A model generated the notes under the pieces. That model was not told where the DNA came from and did not search any database. It saw only the letters and a list, made by a program, of their open reading frames with translations. Below are positions 16,109 through 24,674 of a stretch of DNA of 64,000 bases, in pieces. The stretch spans positions 1,027,599 to 1,091,598 of the forward strand of contig JAUIFF010000001.1 in assembly GCA_030429545.1 (NCBI GenBank). The letters are read 5' to 3'. Source of the stretch: Polyangia bacterium (lineage in GTDB: Bacteria; Myxococcota_A; Polyangia; Nannocystales; Nannocystaceae). The translations under genes were made by a program, and so were the position numbers. Every line of letters starts with the position of its first letter. Position 1 is the stretch's first letter.

Positions 16109-17740
16109 TTACGGACGGGCCGTTCGTAGGCTGCGTTTGTGATCGTGGCGCGCTATCCGAGCACCCGGAATTTCCACCGTTGTTGCCCCATGGATGTACG
16201 TGGCCCGGGTGATAGATCCGATGTCGTTGGGGAGCTCGCCGACAACGTGGTACCCACCGCCGTCGGGCATGTCGACGATTGCCGTGGGCAATGAAATCGA
16301 TGTGCCTACACCGTCCTGCTCGATGGACAGGTGGTGTACCGCACTGCGAGGCCGCATGCCCAGCCCCCCGGGGACCGTGTACCAACTGTTATTGCCTAGG
16401 TGGTCGAACGAGCCGATCAGCAGTGAACCGGAGTAGGGATCGTCGGGAAAATTTTGGTTGCCCCAACTGGTGATGACGCGCATGACATCGTAGACCTTGT
16501 TCCAGCCCCAGGGGGAGACCCAATAGGGGTGACAGTAGGTCATGTAGTCTTTAAACAGCGTCGGGTGGCGAAGTTGCAGATCGAGGATGCCAAACCCCCA
16601 GGTCCCCAGGCCGCCGTTGGGTTCCGGGTAGCTCGGGTCGGTACCGGCAGCTCCACATCCGCCATTGACGTGCAGTCGCCCCTGGGTATGCCCGACTTCA
16701 TGGACAAATGTGCCCCCGGTCCAGTCGACGTCATTGGCTAGGTCGATGCCGGTTGAAACCCGCATCCAGGCTTCGTCGGCCAGTGGTGGAATCGTCGGGA
16801 TCCCGTGGGCAAGCCCTCCGAAACCGCCGATGCTTCCGTTACACGGGTAGACCAGGCCAAAATAGAAAACGTGCGGTGGGTCGCCATTTTCAAATCGTTG
16901 TACGCTCATATACTCGTTGAGCGGGGCAAAACTCTCGAGCGGGGTGGTCCATTCGACCGGGTCGGTGACGGTGATGTCGAGCCTATCGATCGGGTTCATC
17001 TGAAACATCAGCTCGGTCAATCGCTCGATCCGTTCGGGCGAAGTATCCGGGCTGTGTTGGCAGCCATCGGCATTGTAGGTAAACGGGACGACGATGATTT
17101 CGAGGGCCTGGTCGCTGGCTTCGATGCCCAGTGGAACATCTCCGTCGGGGTCCTGCGGGATTTGGTTGGCAACCGCGGGCTCGGGCAGATCGTCGTAGCC
17201 GGGGACGGTTTCCCACACAGAAAAGCGGTAGCGCATCCCAGGGACGACGTCGTCGGCCTCGATCCCAAAGAAAAACGAACGCTTGAGGTTGCCGGCAAAC
17301 GCAACCTCGTCGATCAAGCGGACCTGGGTGAGTTGGGTGTGGTGCCCGTCGGGGTAAAACAGGTCGAGCCGGGCCTCGAGCTCACGCGGCTCCCAGTCGT
17401 CGGGAAGGTCCCAATAGCCGCGAATGACAGTTCGACGACCGGCGAGTAGGTAGGCCGCACGCTCTTCTCCGGGAACGACTTCGCCGTCCCGGCCGATCTC
17501 AACGGTCACGCCTTGATTGGCCTCGACGTGGGTCAACGTCAGCCCGCGGGCGAGGCCTGGTTGCCACGGAGCCTCCGTCGTGCCTGACTCATCGGTGTCG
17601 CCCGCGGTTGTTGTATCCGCATGGGTACTTGACCCCGTACTTGTATCGGCCGTTTCAGAGTCGGCCTCACCGCCCTGACACGCCGCCAACACGAGTGCGA
17701 ATCCGCAGAGGAATCCAGCAGGTCGGACGGCCATACCCAA
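16109..17740 (-). CDS. Metzincin-type zinc metalloprotease lipoprotein
   Basis: The signal peptide ends in a lipobox (LAAC, about Cys20), followed by a Thr/Ser/Asp linker to about residue 60. The catalytic motif HEVGHTQGRLH matches the metzincin HExxHxxGxxH consensus (three zinc histidines, general-base Glu), and a downstream DYMTYC supplies the Met-turn expected for that clan. The N-terminal half is beta-rich and may be a pro- or substrate-binding region. The closest clan neighbours by motif are secreted mucinase-like metzincins (M66 type), but family-level placement is not certain. It is monocistronic, and the gap to the membrane gene downstream (17741-17851) is unremarkable. It probably acts on extracellular or prey proteins. 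Confidence 0.85.
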   Translation of the reverse strand: MGMAVRPAGFLCGFALVLAACQGGEADSETADTSTGSSTHADTTTAGDTDESGTTEAPWQPGLARGLTLTHVEANQGVTVEIGRDGEVVPGEERAAYLLAGRRTVIRGYWDLPDDWEPRELEARLDLFYPDGHHTQLTQVRLIDEVAFAGNLKRSFFFGIEADDVVPGMRYRFSVWETVPGYDDLPEPAVANQIPQDPDGDVPLGIEASDQALEIIVVPFTYNADGCQHSPDTSPERIERLTELMFQMNPIDRLDITVTDPVEWTTPLESFAPLNEYMSVQRFENGDPPHVFYFGLVYPCNGSIGGFGGLAHGIPTIPPLADEAWMRVSTGIDLANDVDWTGGTFVHEVGHTQGRLHVNGGCGAAGTDPSYPEPNGGLGTWGFGILDLQLRHPTLFKDYMTYCHPYWVSPWGWNKVYDVMRVITSWGNQNFPDDPYSGSLLIGSFDHLGNNSWYTVPGGLGMRPRSAVHHLSIEQDGVGTSISLPTAIVDMPDGGGYHVVGELPNDIGSITRATYIHGATTVEIPGARIARHDHKRSLRTARP

Positions 17741-17851
17741 CAGTACCGAGGGTTGTAGCCGGGGACAAGCGTTCGAGCCCGAATGCTGGTTTTTGCCCCA
17801 ACCCTGGCCTGATGTTGCAACCGGCCCGGCGACCGCGAGCGGCCAATCGCC

Positions 17852-18790
17852 CTAGTCGGGGATTTGTGAGGCCGACACGACATCCGGCTTGGCAGCGCCA
17901 CACACCCACAGACAGTCGAGCCCGTCGACATTGTAGGGTTGCGGGACCACGCCCTCGGTCGCAAAAATGTAGAGGGCCGCGCGGAAGACGGTTTCGATTG
18001 TTGTCAGTACAACGGATCCGCCGGCCAGGCAGACGAACGACGAGGCCGCAACTGAAACCCAAACCGTGGGCGATTCGACCCCGATGAGGGCACAAAAACC
18101 CAGGGGGGCAGTGGCGAGCAATACCAGCGGTACCCACAACCAGCGCAGGGTGAGGTGACCGATGGCCCCTTCTTTCCATGTATCTTCAAGGAGTGTGGTG
18201 GAGCGTTGAATCGCCGCCACCGCGCCGCGGGATTCGCGGGTGATGACCGGGATCACCAAATATGTCACGGCCCGCCACGAAAACCGAAGTAGGCGCTTGA
18301 TCGGGCCGCGTCGCCGACCCTTGCGGCTGCCGGTGAGGAGGCCCACCACCCAGGTAGCGACCCCGTATTCGAGAATCGGGCCGCGACGCTCGTGGGCCCA
18401 CAACAGCGCCTGCTCGACCGACCACGCCCGCTCGCCGAGGGCCTCCATGGCGGCAAACGTGAGGGCTACCGCGGTACCAATGTGTATACATTCAATTGCG
18501 TAGAGAGCAGCGAGCCCAATGATGCCCTGGCCGCGCATGTGTACGTCGGCGAGCGTGACATCGCCGCTAAACAGGCCGCTCAACATCGGGTCGCCGAGTG
18601 AGGCCCCCACCAGCGCAACCAAGAATAGTCCGCAAACAACCACACACACCGTGCCGAGTGCAGCTAACACCGGGAACCAAAGGAGGCGGGGATGTGCCCA
18701 TAGGATGGTTGCCGTGGCCTTGAGGATCAGCAGTGTTCGCCGGTAGGCGGATGTCGAAGAGGTCGCGTCAGTCGCGTTTGGGTTCGTCAT
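17852..18790 (-). CDS. Multi-pass membrane protein (DUF6159-like)
   Basis: A 312-residue integral membrane protein with about six hydrophobic segments: LWFPVLAALGTVCVVVCGLF, a segment near IECIHIGTAVALTFAAM, a segment near YGVATWVVGLL, WVPLVLLATAPLGFCALIGV and a segment near VAASSFVCLAGGSVVL. AIQRSTTLLEDTWKE and the VFRAALYIFATEGVVP tail resemble DUF6159 proteins. The start overlaps the upstream GntR gene by 23 bp, so it is co-expressed with, and probably controlled by, that regulator. In YtrA-type operons the regulator usually controls a membrane transport or stress function; the role here is unknown. Confidence 0.8.
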   Translation of the reverse strand: MTNPNATDATSSTSAYRRTLLILKATATILWAHPRLLWFPVLAALGTVCVVVCGLFLVALVGASLGDPMLSGLFSGDVTLADVHMRGQGIIGLAALYAIECIHIGTAVALTFAAMEALGERAWSVEQALLWAHERRGPILEYGVATWVVGLLTGSRKGRRRGPIKRLLRFSWRAVTYLVIPVITRESRGAVAAIQRSTTLLEDTWKEGAIGHLTLRWLWVPLVLLATAPLGFCALIGVESPTVWVSVAASSFVCLAGGSVVLTTIETVFRAALYIFATEGVVPQPYNVDGLDCLWVCGAAKPDVVSASQIPD

Positions 18791-19160
18791 CGATCTTGCT
18801 CCGGAAGTAGCTCAAGATGTCGCGGGCGCTGATGTGGTGGCGAGCTGCTTCGGCGAGGGTTTGGCGGAAAATATCGGCGAGGATCAGCCGACGCGCCTTG
18901 CTGTCGGGAGGGGCAGGTTTTGGGGCAGGGAAGGTACCTCGGCCACGTTGCGAGACGATATGACCATCGCGCTCGAGGTCGCGATAGGCCCGGGCGACGG
19001 TGTTGGGGTTGACCCCGAGTTGGCTCGCTAGGCTGTGAATCGTGGGGAGTTGCTCGCTGGGGTGCAGGTCTTCGCTGGCGAGTGCACCGAGCACCGCCTC
19101 GTAGATTTGCCGATAGATCGGGACTCGCCGATCGTAATCAAGTTTGAGCGAAAGTGGCAC
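18768..19160 (-). CDS. GntR-family regulator, YtrA type
   Basis: A 130-residue protein with an N-terminal GntR winged helix (VPIYRQIYEAVLGALASEDL...LPTIHSLASQLGVNPNTVARAYRDLERDGHI..RGRGTF) and only a short C-terminal helical tail, as in the YtrA subfamily. These dimeric repressors commonly autoregulate operons for membrane proteins. That fits the overlapping downstream membrane gene and the AT-rich palindromes 6 bp upstream of its start (19167-19187). Confidence 0.92.
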   Translation of the reverse strand: MPLSLKLDYDRRVPIYRQIYEAVLGALASEDLHPSEQLPTIHSLASQLGVNPNTVARAYRDLERDGHIVSQRGRGTFPAPKPAPPDSKARRLILADIFRQTLAEAARHHISARDILSYFRSKIDDEPKRD

Positions 19161-19166
19161 GATAAT

Positions 19167-19187
19167 TTACTAGTAAACTAGTAAATG
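19167..19187 (-). promoter_or_regulatory. Probable GntR operator: overlapping palindromes
   Basis: TTTACTAGTAAA at 19167-19178 is a perfect 12-bp palindrome, immediately followed by ACTAGTAAAT so that a second overlapping ACTAGT centre is formed. A third TAAA lies just after. The AT-rich block contrasts with the GC-rich surroundings and sits directly upstream of the regulator's start, as expected for autoregulation. Confidence 0.7.
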
Positions 19188-19270
19188 GGTAAACTGTTGC
19201 TGTCAACCAAAAACTTGTAGCTCCCCAGAATTACTGGGGAGTTGTTCGGTACGTCCGGCTTCGGTTCAGG

Positions 19271-19690
19271 CTACGACGGGTCCGGCTGGCCCTCGACGCG
19301 AACGTCAACCCCGAGCGACTTGGCAGCCGCGACCACAAAGTTGCTTTCGCTTGCGAGCACCTTGTTGTCAGCTTCGACAATCGCAATCAGGTCGGAGATG
19401 ACTTGCTGACACTGCTCGGGCGTGAGGTGGCCGTGCAGGAAGTCAGCATGGTGCACGAGTTGACGCAGTTGCGCGGCTGTGTCGGGACAACTCTGAAACG
19501 AAGTCACGGCCTGTTTCAGCGCATCGGTTGCCGTGCCCTCGTCATCGACGGGTGTCCAGGCAAGCATCCGCGAAACGATTGTACCCCGCTCGGACGTCGC
19601 AACTTCGCCGTCGGGAAGTTGGCTGCAGGCCAGGTACACAAACGCGAGTGCGTGGAGAACCTCAGGAGCTGGGGAGACGGAGCCAGACAT
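19271..19690 (-). CDS. TerB-like small protein
   Basis: A 139-residue all-helical protein. ALAFVYLACSQLPDGEVATSER (about residues 8-29) resembles the TerB 'acidic loop' signature (xDGxxxxxE), with a second helical repeat LIAIVEADNKVLASESNFV near the C-terminus. TerB-like domains are metal-binding helical modules linked to stress and membrane complexes. The start was chosen at ATG 19690, which has a GGGGCGG ribosome site; a longer frame to 19774 exists. It stands alone; a divergent LysM-MepA gene begins 134 bp away. Confidence 0.7.
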   Translation of the reverse strand: MSGSVSPAPEVLHALAFVYLACSQLPDGEVATSERGTIVSRMLAWTPVDDEGTATDALKQAVTSFQSCPDTAAQLRQLVHHADFLHGHLTPEQCQQVISDLIAIVEADNKVLASESNFVVAAAKSLGVDVRVEGQPDPS

Positions 19691-19823
19691 GCCGCCCCAG
19701 CATACCCAATCGCCATGGTCTCGCGCGTGGGGATTGTGCGCAGTCGCTGAACAGATGGCCTCAAGTTCCTGCAAAGAACCGTGAGGCGGGCATCCTGATC
19801 GTAAAATTTGCCGGGCCGCTGTA

Positions 19824-20921
19824 GTGGATCTATTTCACTTCGGTATGGGATCGTCGCCGTTGATTCCGGGCAAGACTGCTGTTTTGGGGGTCGCAACCGC
19901 GGCTGTCGTCGCCCTTGGCCTGTGGCCTTTCGAGGCCAATGCCGTGCGTCGGCACTACACCGCCCACGTGGTCAAACGCGGCGAGTCCCTGTCGAAAATC
20001 GCCAAAGACTACGAGTGTTCGGTCCGCGAACTCAAGCGCGCCAACGGGATCCAGGGGGCCAAGATCCATCGCGGTGAGGCGCTGGCGATTCCACCGTGTG
20101 GACGCGCGCACAAACCTGCCCCCAAGGCTCGCACAGGTGAAGCCCGTCGCCACCGAGTTGTCCGCGGCGAGAGTCTCAGCCGGATCGCCCGCAACTACGG
20201 GTGCAGTACCGACGCGCTTCGGCGCCAAAATGGGATCGAAGGCAGCGTGATTTATCCGGGCCAGGAACTCACGATTCCGACCGACGCGAGTGGGCCTGGA
20301 ACCCTCCCGGCGCCGACTGTTGAGCAAAGTGTTGGGAAACCACAAAAAGGTCGCCTGGTCAACGCGACCCGGCTGACCAACGGCAAGGGCTACTACCTGC
20401 GCCGCAAGGACAGGACCTACGGCACCTTGGAGACGGTGACGCACATCAAGCGGGCGATCAGCACTGTTCGCAAAAAATATCCCAAGCTCCATCGCCTCGC
20501 GATTGGCGACCTTTCGTCGCGCCACGGCGGGCCATTGTCGGGGCACCGTTCGCATCAATCCGGTCGCGACATCGATATTGGCCTGTACTACGAAAAACGG
20601 CCCTCAGGTTACCCGGCCGAGTTTGTGCCCGGAAGCGCCAACAACCTCGACCTCGCGGCGACCTGGTCCCTGGTTGAAGCGCTCGCCAGTAGTGCTGGCA
20701 AACCTGGTGGGGTCGAGCGCATCTTCCTCGATTACAGCCTGCAAAAAGCGCTCTACAGCTGGGGTCGCAAGCACGGTGTTCGCAAGCAGACGCTACGGAA
20801 AATTTTGCAGTATCCGCGTGGGCGTTGGGCAGACGATGGGATCGTCCAGCACTTTCCAAATCATGTCGACCACTTGCATGTCCGGTTTCGCTGTACACGT
20901 TCGGACAAGGCCTGTCAGTAG
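19824..20921 (+). CDS. LysM-containing penicillin-insensitive murein endopeptidase (MepA/M74-like)
   Basis: A probable periplasmic peptidoglycan endopeptidase. An N-terminal hydrophobic signal (VLGVATAAVVALGLWPFEANA) is followed by two LysM domains (YTAHVVKRGESLSKIAKDY... and HRVVRGESLSRIARNYGC..., residues about 45-155). The catalytic domain has HGGPLSGHRSHQSGRDIDIG and the C-terminal VDHLHVRF, matching the M74 zinc-ligand motifs (H, D, HxH). M74 enzymes cut D-Ala-meso-DAP cross-links; LysM targets the glycan strands. The start is GTG 19824; ATG 19845 is an alternative that shortens the n-region. No partner genes are evident. Confidence 0.9.
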   Translation: MDLFHFGMGSSPLIPGKTAVLGVATAAVVALGLWPFEANAVRRHYTAHVVKRGESLSKIAKDYECSVRELKRANGIQGAKIHRGEALAIPPCGRAHKPAPKARTGEARRHRVVRGESLSRIARNYGCSTDALRRQNGIEGSVIYPGQELTIPTDASGPGTLPAPTVEQSVGKPQKGRLVNATRLTNGKGYYLRRKDRTYGTLETVTHIKRAISTVRKKYPKLHRLAIGDLSSRHGGPLSGHRSHQSGRDIDIGLYYEKRPSGYPAEFVPGSANNLDLAATWSLVEALASSAGKPGGVERIFLDYSLQKALYSWGRKHGVRKQTLRKILQYPRGRWADDGIVQHFPNHVDHLHVRFRCTRSDKACQ

Positions 20922-21036
20922 CAGCGTCTTCTCATAAACGGTGTAGATACACAATGATGTGAGAGCGCGAGTGGGCAGATTCGCAAGCGTGTAAGTTGTC
21001 CGCTGCGGCGCAACGGTTTGTGTTCTAATCCCTGAG

Positions 21037-21056
21037 ACATGTCTAGTTCGACATGT
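21037..21056 (+). promoter_or_regulatory. Inverted repeat ACATGTC-N6-GACATGT upstream of the tail-collar gene
   Basis: This is a perfect 7-bp inverted repeat with a 6-bp spacer, 24 bp before the start of the collar gene. The same architecture occurs twice upstream of the GD-repeat lipoprotein at 34442-35398, so it is probably an operator for a shared dimeric regulator. The rest of 20922-21080 shows no coding potential. Confidence 0.6.
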
Positions 21057-21080
21057 TTAGAGAAGCAGGAGTTTTGAGGC

Positions 21081-21581
21081 ATGGAACCGTTCATTGGTGA
21101 AATCAAAATGTTTGGCGGGAACTTTGCGCCCCGCGGTTGGGCGTTGTGCGATGGCCAGTTGTTACCCATCAGCCAGTACTCGGCGTTGTTCTCGATTTTG
21201 GGAACGACCTATGGCGGCGACGGGCGGACCACGTTTGGACTTCCGGATCTACGGGGTCGGGTGGCGATGCACGCCGGCAATGGCCCGGGCCTATCCCCGC
21301 GAAATCTCGGTCGCAAGGCTGGTAGTGAAACCGTGACCCTGACGACCAACCAGATGCCTTCGCACCACCACGGGCTGGTCTCTGGCAACGCGAACAACGA
21401 GGCCCAAGCAGCTGGTCACCTGATCGGCAAAGAAGGGCGTTACGCCAACAGTGTGGGCTCGACCATGCATCAGGCATCGATCCAAAATGCCGGTGGCGGT
21501 CAGTCACACGAAAATATGCAGCCCTACCTCGTGGTCAACTACATCATTGCCCTCCAGGGCGTGTACCCAAGCCGCAGCTAG
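21081..21581 (+). CDS. Phage tail-collar domain protein (microcystin-dependent/MdpB-like)
   Basis: The 166-residue product begins MEPFIGEIKMFGGNFAPRGW, followed by CDGQLLPISQYSALFSILGTTYGGDGRTTFGLPDL, an archetypal tail-collar sequence. GSETVTLTTNQMPSHHHG and the C-terminal PYLVVNYIIALQGVYP complete the family pattern. Members occur in phage tails and as free-standing secreted adhesin-like proteins (microcystin-dependent proteins). No phage genes are nearby, so this is probably a domesticated or cellular version. A good AGCAGGAG ribosome site precedes the ATG. Its 3' end is part of a 126-bp duplication. Confidence 0.93.
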   Translation: MEPFIGEIKMFGGNFAPRGWALCDGQLLPISQYSALFSILGTTYGGDGRTTFGLPDLRGRVAMHAGNGPGLSPRNLGRKAGSETVTLTTNQMPSHHHGLVSGNANNEAQAAGHLIGKEGRYANSVGSTMHQASIQNAGGGQSHENMQPYLVVNYIIALQGVYPSRS

Positions 21582-21799
21582 TTTCGTTGTAAGTGCATGC
21601 ATGGAGCCCGGCATTGGCTGGCTCCTGCCTGCGCGTCTTGCCCGGTTAGAGCTTGGGCGGATAGTGACGCTCGAAGTCCCCAGGGCGTGTACCCGAGCCG
21701 CAGCTCATTTCGTTGTAAGTGCATGAATGGAGCCCGGCATTGGCTGGCTCCTGCCTGCGCGTCTTGCCCGGTTAGAGCTTGGGCGGATAGTGACGCTCT
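21554..21799. repeat. 126-bp tandem duplication spanning two convergent gene ends
   Basis: Copy 1 (21554-21679) begins in the last codons of the collar gene (CCAGGGCGTGTACCC). Copy 2 (21680-21799) ends inside the 3' end of the convergent GST gene (TTAGAGCTTGGGCGGATAGT). Each copy therefore contains both gene termini plus the whole space between them. The copies differ at few positions; copy 2 has lost the collar stop (CTAG to CTCA). Confidence 0.93.
21603..21625. terminator. Hairpin between convergent genes (possible bidirectional terminator), duplicated
   Basis: GGAGCC...GGCTCC arms at 21603-21625 could end transcription from both sides. The same hairpin recurs at 21729-21751 because of the 126-bp duplication. 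There is no strong T-run, so its strength is uncertain. Confidence 0.4.
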
Positions 21800-22518
21800 A
21801 AGATGGTGTCTCGCCAGGCGATGAGGTCACCAAATTCCTCGGACAATTGCGGGTGTATGCAGCGGCGCCGGCCTGCATCTCCCAGGGGGAAGTAGCGTTT
21901 GGCGGGTGGGGCACACAGATAGGTGGCAACCACCATACAGATGTCGGCATAGGAGAACTCATCGTAGATGTAGTCGCCCGTGGCCTGTTGCCGGGCATCG
22001 CGTAGGGCCTCGAACACTTCGCGCGCCTCGGCCATTGCCGAAGTCTTTGCAGCTGCATTGATTTGATACTTGGCGAGAAACGTGCGCGTGGCCGATTTGC
22101 CGAGGGTTAGGCCGACGGCGCCTAGGCGGTTGAGCGGCGGTGGGACAGTCTCCAAAATCGCTTCCGGGTCTTCGAGCACCTCAGCCATCGACAACAGGCG
22201 ACCAGCCTCGAGTGCGGTCTCGCTGCGCTGGTTCCAGGTTTCGATGTCGCGACCACGCCCCGGCAAAAACAGCTTGGGACCGCTGCCATGTTGTTCGGCG
22301 TAGCGGGCAATCGCAAACGAGTCGGTCAGCGGCTCGCCATCGGTAAACAGGATCGGAACCGTGATCTTGCCGGTGAACTTGCGCAGGCGCAGGCGCATGA
22401 ATGGCTCGCCGATGATCGGCATGTACTCGCGTTGCTCGTAGTCGATGCCGTGATGGTCGAGTGCCCATCGGGCCTTGAGGGACCACGGCGAGAAGTACAG
22501 CGAGTAAAGGATGGGCAT
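21772..22518 (-). CDS. Glutathione S-transferase-like protein
   Basis: A 248-residue protein with a thioredoxin-fold N-terminal domain. LYSLYFSPWSLKARWALDHHGIDYEQREY gives the likely catalytic Ser near residue 10, and VPILFTDGEPLTDSFAIARYAE is the glutathione gamma-Glu site. An all-helical C-terminal domain (about 95-240) contains FSYADICMVVATYL. The cis-Pro in the VPILF motif supports GSH binding. The substrate is unknown. It stands alone, convergent with the collar gene, and its 3' end is inside the duplicated block. Confidence 0.85.
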   Translation of the reverse strand: MPILYSLYFSPWSLKARWALDHHGIDYEQREYMPIIGEPFMRLRLRKFTGKITVPILFTDGEPLTDSFAIARYAEQHGSGPKLFLPGRGRDIETWNQRSETALEAGRLLSMAEVLEDPEAILETVPPPLNRLGAVGLTLGKSATRTFLAKYQINAAAKTSAMAEAREVFEALRDARQQATGDYIYDEFSYADICMVVATYLCAPPAKRYFPLGDAGRRRCIHPQLSEEFGDLIAWRDTILERHYPPKL

Positions 22519-22593
22519 GGCCGGGACTATACCGGCAACCGAATTACGGATGCGACCGCCAGTGTGCCTGACGGTCGCATGCGTTGGCCCGAC

Positions 22594-24516
22594 TTACTCC
22601 GGGATCAGCGCGAGGTCGAGACCGCCGGGATACCAGTAGCTGCCGTAGTTGAGCACCCCGTAGACACTAATCCCGACCTTTTGGGCCGAGGTGACTTCGT
22701 GGTTGCCGTCGCCGGCGTTCGAGAGGTTGACGTGGGCGAGCGAGAAACCGGTGCCGTCGATCGGCACAAACCCCATGACCGGTTGACCGTCGACATCGAC
22801 GGCTGCGCCATCGGGCGCGATGATGTCGACGTAGTTTGCCGACCACCCAACCGGGGCGTGGAACAGGTAGTTGGTCCGGTACTGCTCGGTTGCGACCGCC
22901 ACGATCATGGCCGGGTCGGAGGTGCCAAAACCCGCGCTTTGGCCAACCATGTATTGGGCGACGAGAATCTTCTTGTCGGCGGTCACCTTGAACTTGGCGG
23001 TGGTCGTCACCAACTCGACAAAATCGCCGGCGTTCATCAAGGTTGTATCTGCACCTTGATCGGGAGAGAACGTCACCTGGGTTTCATCCTTGGTGGCGAT
23101 CACCCGGACGACCTGGGCCTTTTCGAGTTGGTCGTTGGGCACCTGGACCGGCGGGACCACGATGTACTCAGTCGCCAGGGTATCGACCGGGAACATGCTC
23201 TCCTCGAGGTGGTCGCAGGCCGTGATGCCGATGGGCACCTGCGTGCAGTCGTGGCCCCCGAGCACCTGAACAGGTTTGTCGGCGTCGATATGGGTGCCGG
23301 TGAGGTCGTTGCCGTTGGCGGTCACGACCTGCAGCACATCGCCTGCGTTGAGGGTGACAACCCCTGTGCCATCGGCCGCGACACCACCGCCCGGTTGCGG
23401 GTTGGCGCCACCCGATGCCGGTGGGGTGAGGGTGACGGTGGTGTTGTCTTCTTTGGCCGTGACCGAGTAAAAGCCCGGGTACGAGGCCCAAAACGGCCAG
23501 GCCGCGACCACGTACTCGCCCGACCACACATTGACGGGTAGCATCAGCGAGGCGTCGTTGGTCACGTTGGCGGCCAGCGGGTTGTATTGATAAACCGTGA
23601 CCGGTTGGTTGGAACGCAGGCGGTAGGCCCCGTCGGCCACGACCTTACTCGGGCCGGTGCCCATCACCAGATCGTTGACCCACGGCAGCGGGACAACTTG
23701 CACACTGCCCGGGTTGACCATGACCGTGTTGACCGGGTTGTCGCCGCGGGTGATCGTGACGGTTGCCATTTGGTTTGATGTATTTGCAACTGCGACCGCG
23801 TACTGCGAGCCGTTGACATAGCTGTCGAGCTGCTGGGTGACCGTGGGGTAGTAGTCGCAGCCGATGTAGCTGGCACCGATCGCGGCCTTGGAGCACGAAC
23901 CGCTGCAAAAACCGGTCTGCTCATCACACGAGAGCCCCTGCAGCGGGTCGCACGACTCGTACGGCTCCCAGCCCGAACCCTGGTCGTTGCAGATCATCGA
24001 CTCTTCGCCCTGACACGTGCCGGTGCCGGGCAGGCAGGTCACGCACCCGAGATCTGGGGCGCATTCCTCGGGACAGGTCTCGATGCCTTCAAAGCCCCCC
24101 ATACCGTCGCAGATTTTGGCTTCGTTGCCCTCGCAGACGATCGTGCCCTGCTCGCAGAAGTCCTCGGTCGTCGCCTCGGTTTCGGAGTCTGATTCGCTGG
24201 TTGGGTCGTCCGTGGTTTCGGTGGTCTGCGTTGTCTCGGTGGGGTTCTCGGTGGGATCCTCGGTGGGGTCCTCGGTTGTCTGCGAGGTCTCCGAGTCCGA
24301 GTTGGTACCCGTCGGGTCGCTGTCGGATGACTCTGAGCCGGTGCCATCTGTGCCCGGGCCCGCGGTTGGATCTTCTGTGGTCGTCAGGCCCGAACCGCCG
24401 TCGGTATCGGAGTCGGTGTCTCGCCCGTCGGAGTCGCCACAGGCTGTTAGACATAAAAGCCCCGTGTACAGCAGTGCGGTGAGACCGTGGGGTTGCATTA
24501 AGGCCAGTCGGTACAT
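22594..24516 (-). CDS. IgGFc-binding-like lipoprotein
   Basis: A 640-residue surface protein. The signal peptide ends with lipobox LTAC, then comes a long Thr/Ser/Asp/Glu linker (TEDPT, TETT units) and a small Cys-rich module (residues about 115-215, with EGNEAKICDGMGG-type EGF-like spacing). A large beta-domain follows with VTVYQYNPL, VTLNAGDVLQV, DLTGTHIDADKPVQVLGGHDC and EESMFPVDTLATEYIV, characteristic of the IgGFc-binding protein N-terminal-like family. In myxobacteria these are common cell-surface lipoproteins, presumed adhesins. The start was chosen at ATG 24516 for a signal-peptide-sized leader; ATG 24498 and 24606 are possible. Confidence 0.88.
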   Translation of the reverse strand: MYRLALMQPHGLTALLYTGLLCLTACGDSDGRDTDSDTDGGSGLTTTEDPTAGPGTDGTGSESSDSDPTGTNSDSETSQTTEDPTEDPTENPTETTQTTETTDDPTSESDSETEATTEDFCEQGTIVCEGNEAKICDGMGGFEGIETCPEECAPDLGCVTCLPGTGTCQGEESMICNDQGSGWEPYESCDPLQGLSCDEQTGFCSGSCSKAAIGASYIGCDYYPTVTQQLDSYVNGSQYAVAVANTSNQMATVTITRGDNPVNTVMVNPGSVQVVPLPWVNDLVMGTGPSKVVADGAYRLRSNQPVTVYQYNPLAANVTNDASLMLPVNVWSGEYVVAAWPFWASYPGFYSVTAKEDNTTVTLTPPASGGANPQPGGGVAADGTGVVTLNAGDVLQVVTANGNDLTGTHIDADKPVQVLGGHDCTQVPIGITACDHLEESMFPVDTLATEYIVVPPVQVPNDQLEKAQVVRVIATKDETQVTFSPDQGADTTLMNAGDFVELVTTTAKFKVTADKKILVAQYMVGQSAGFGTSDPAMIVAVATEQYRTNYLFHAPVGWSANYVDIIAPDGAAVDVDGQPVMGFVPIDGTGFSLAHVNLSNAGDGNHEVTSAQKVGISVYGVLNYGSYWYPGGLDLALIPE

Positions 24517-24674
24517 GTTGTGGATGGTAACCGAGGCAAGGCTGGCGACCGGGCCATCGTGCGGCGATCGTACTTTTGTCACAGGAGATGTTGACCGGGG
24601 ACTCAAGCCCCCAATTTCTTGTATCTGCCAGTTGATGGACCTCGTGTGGGAAATGTCGTTATGCTTGCGGGGAC

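Noticed and set aside
21081..21581. Prophage remnant
   Set aside because: Only one tail-collar gene; no integrase, capsid, terminase or attachment repeats. The nearby 126-bp repeat is a local duplication.
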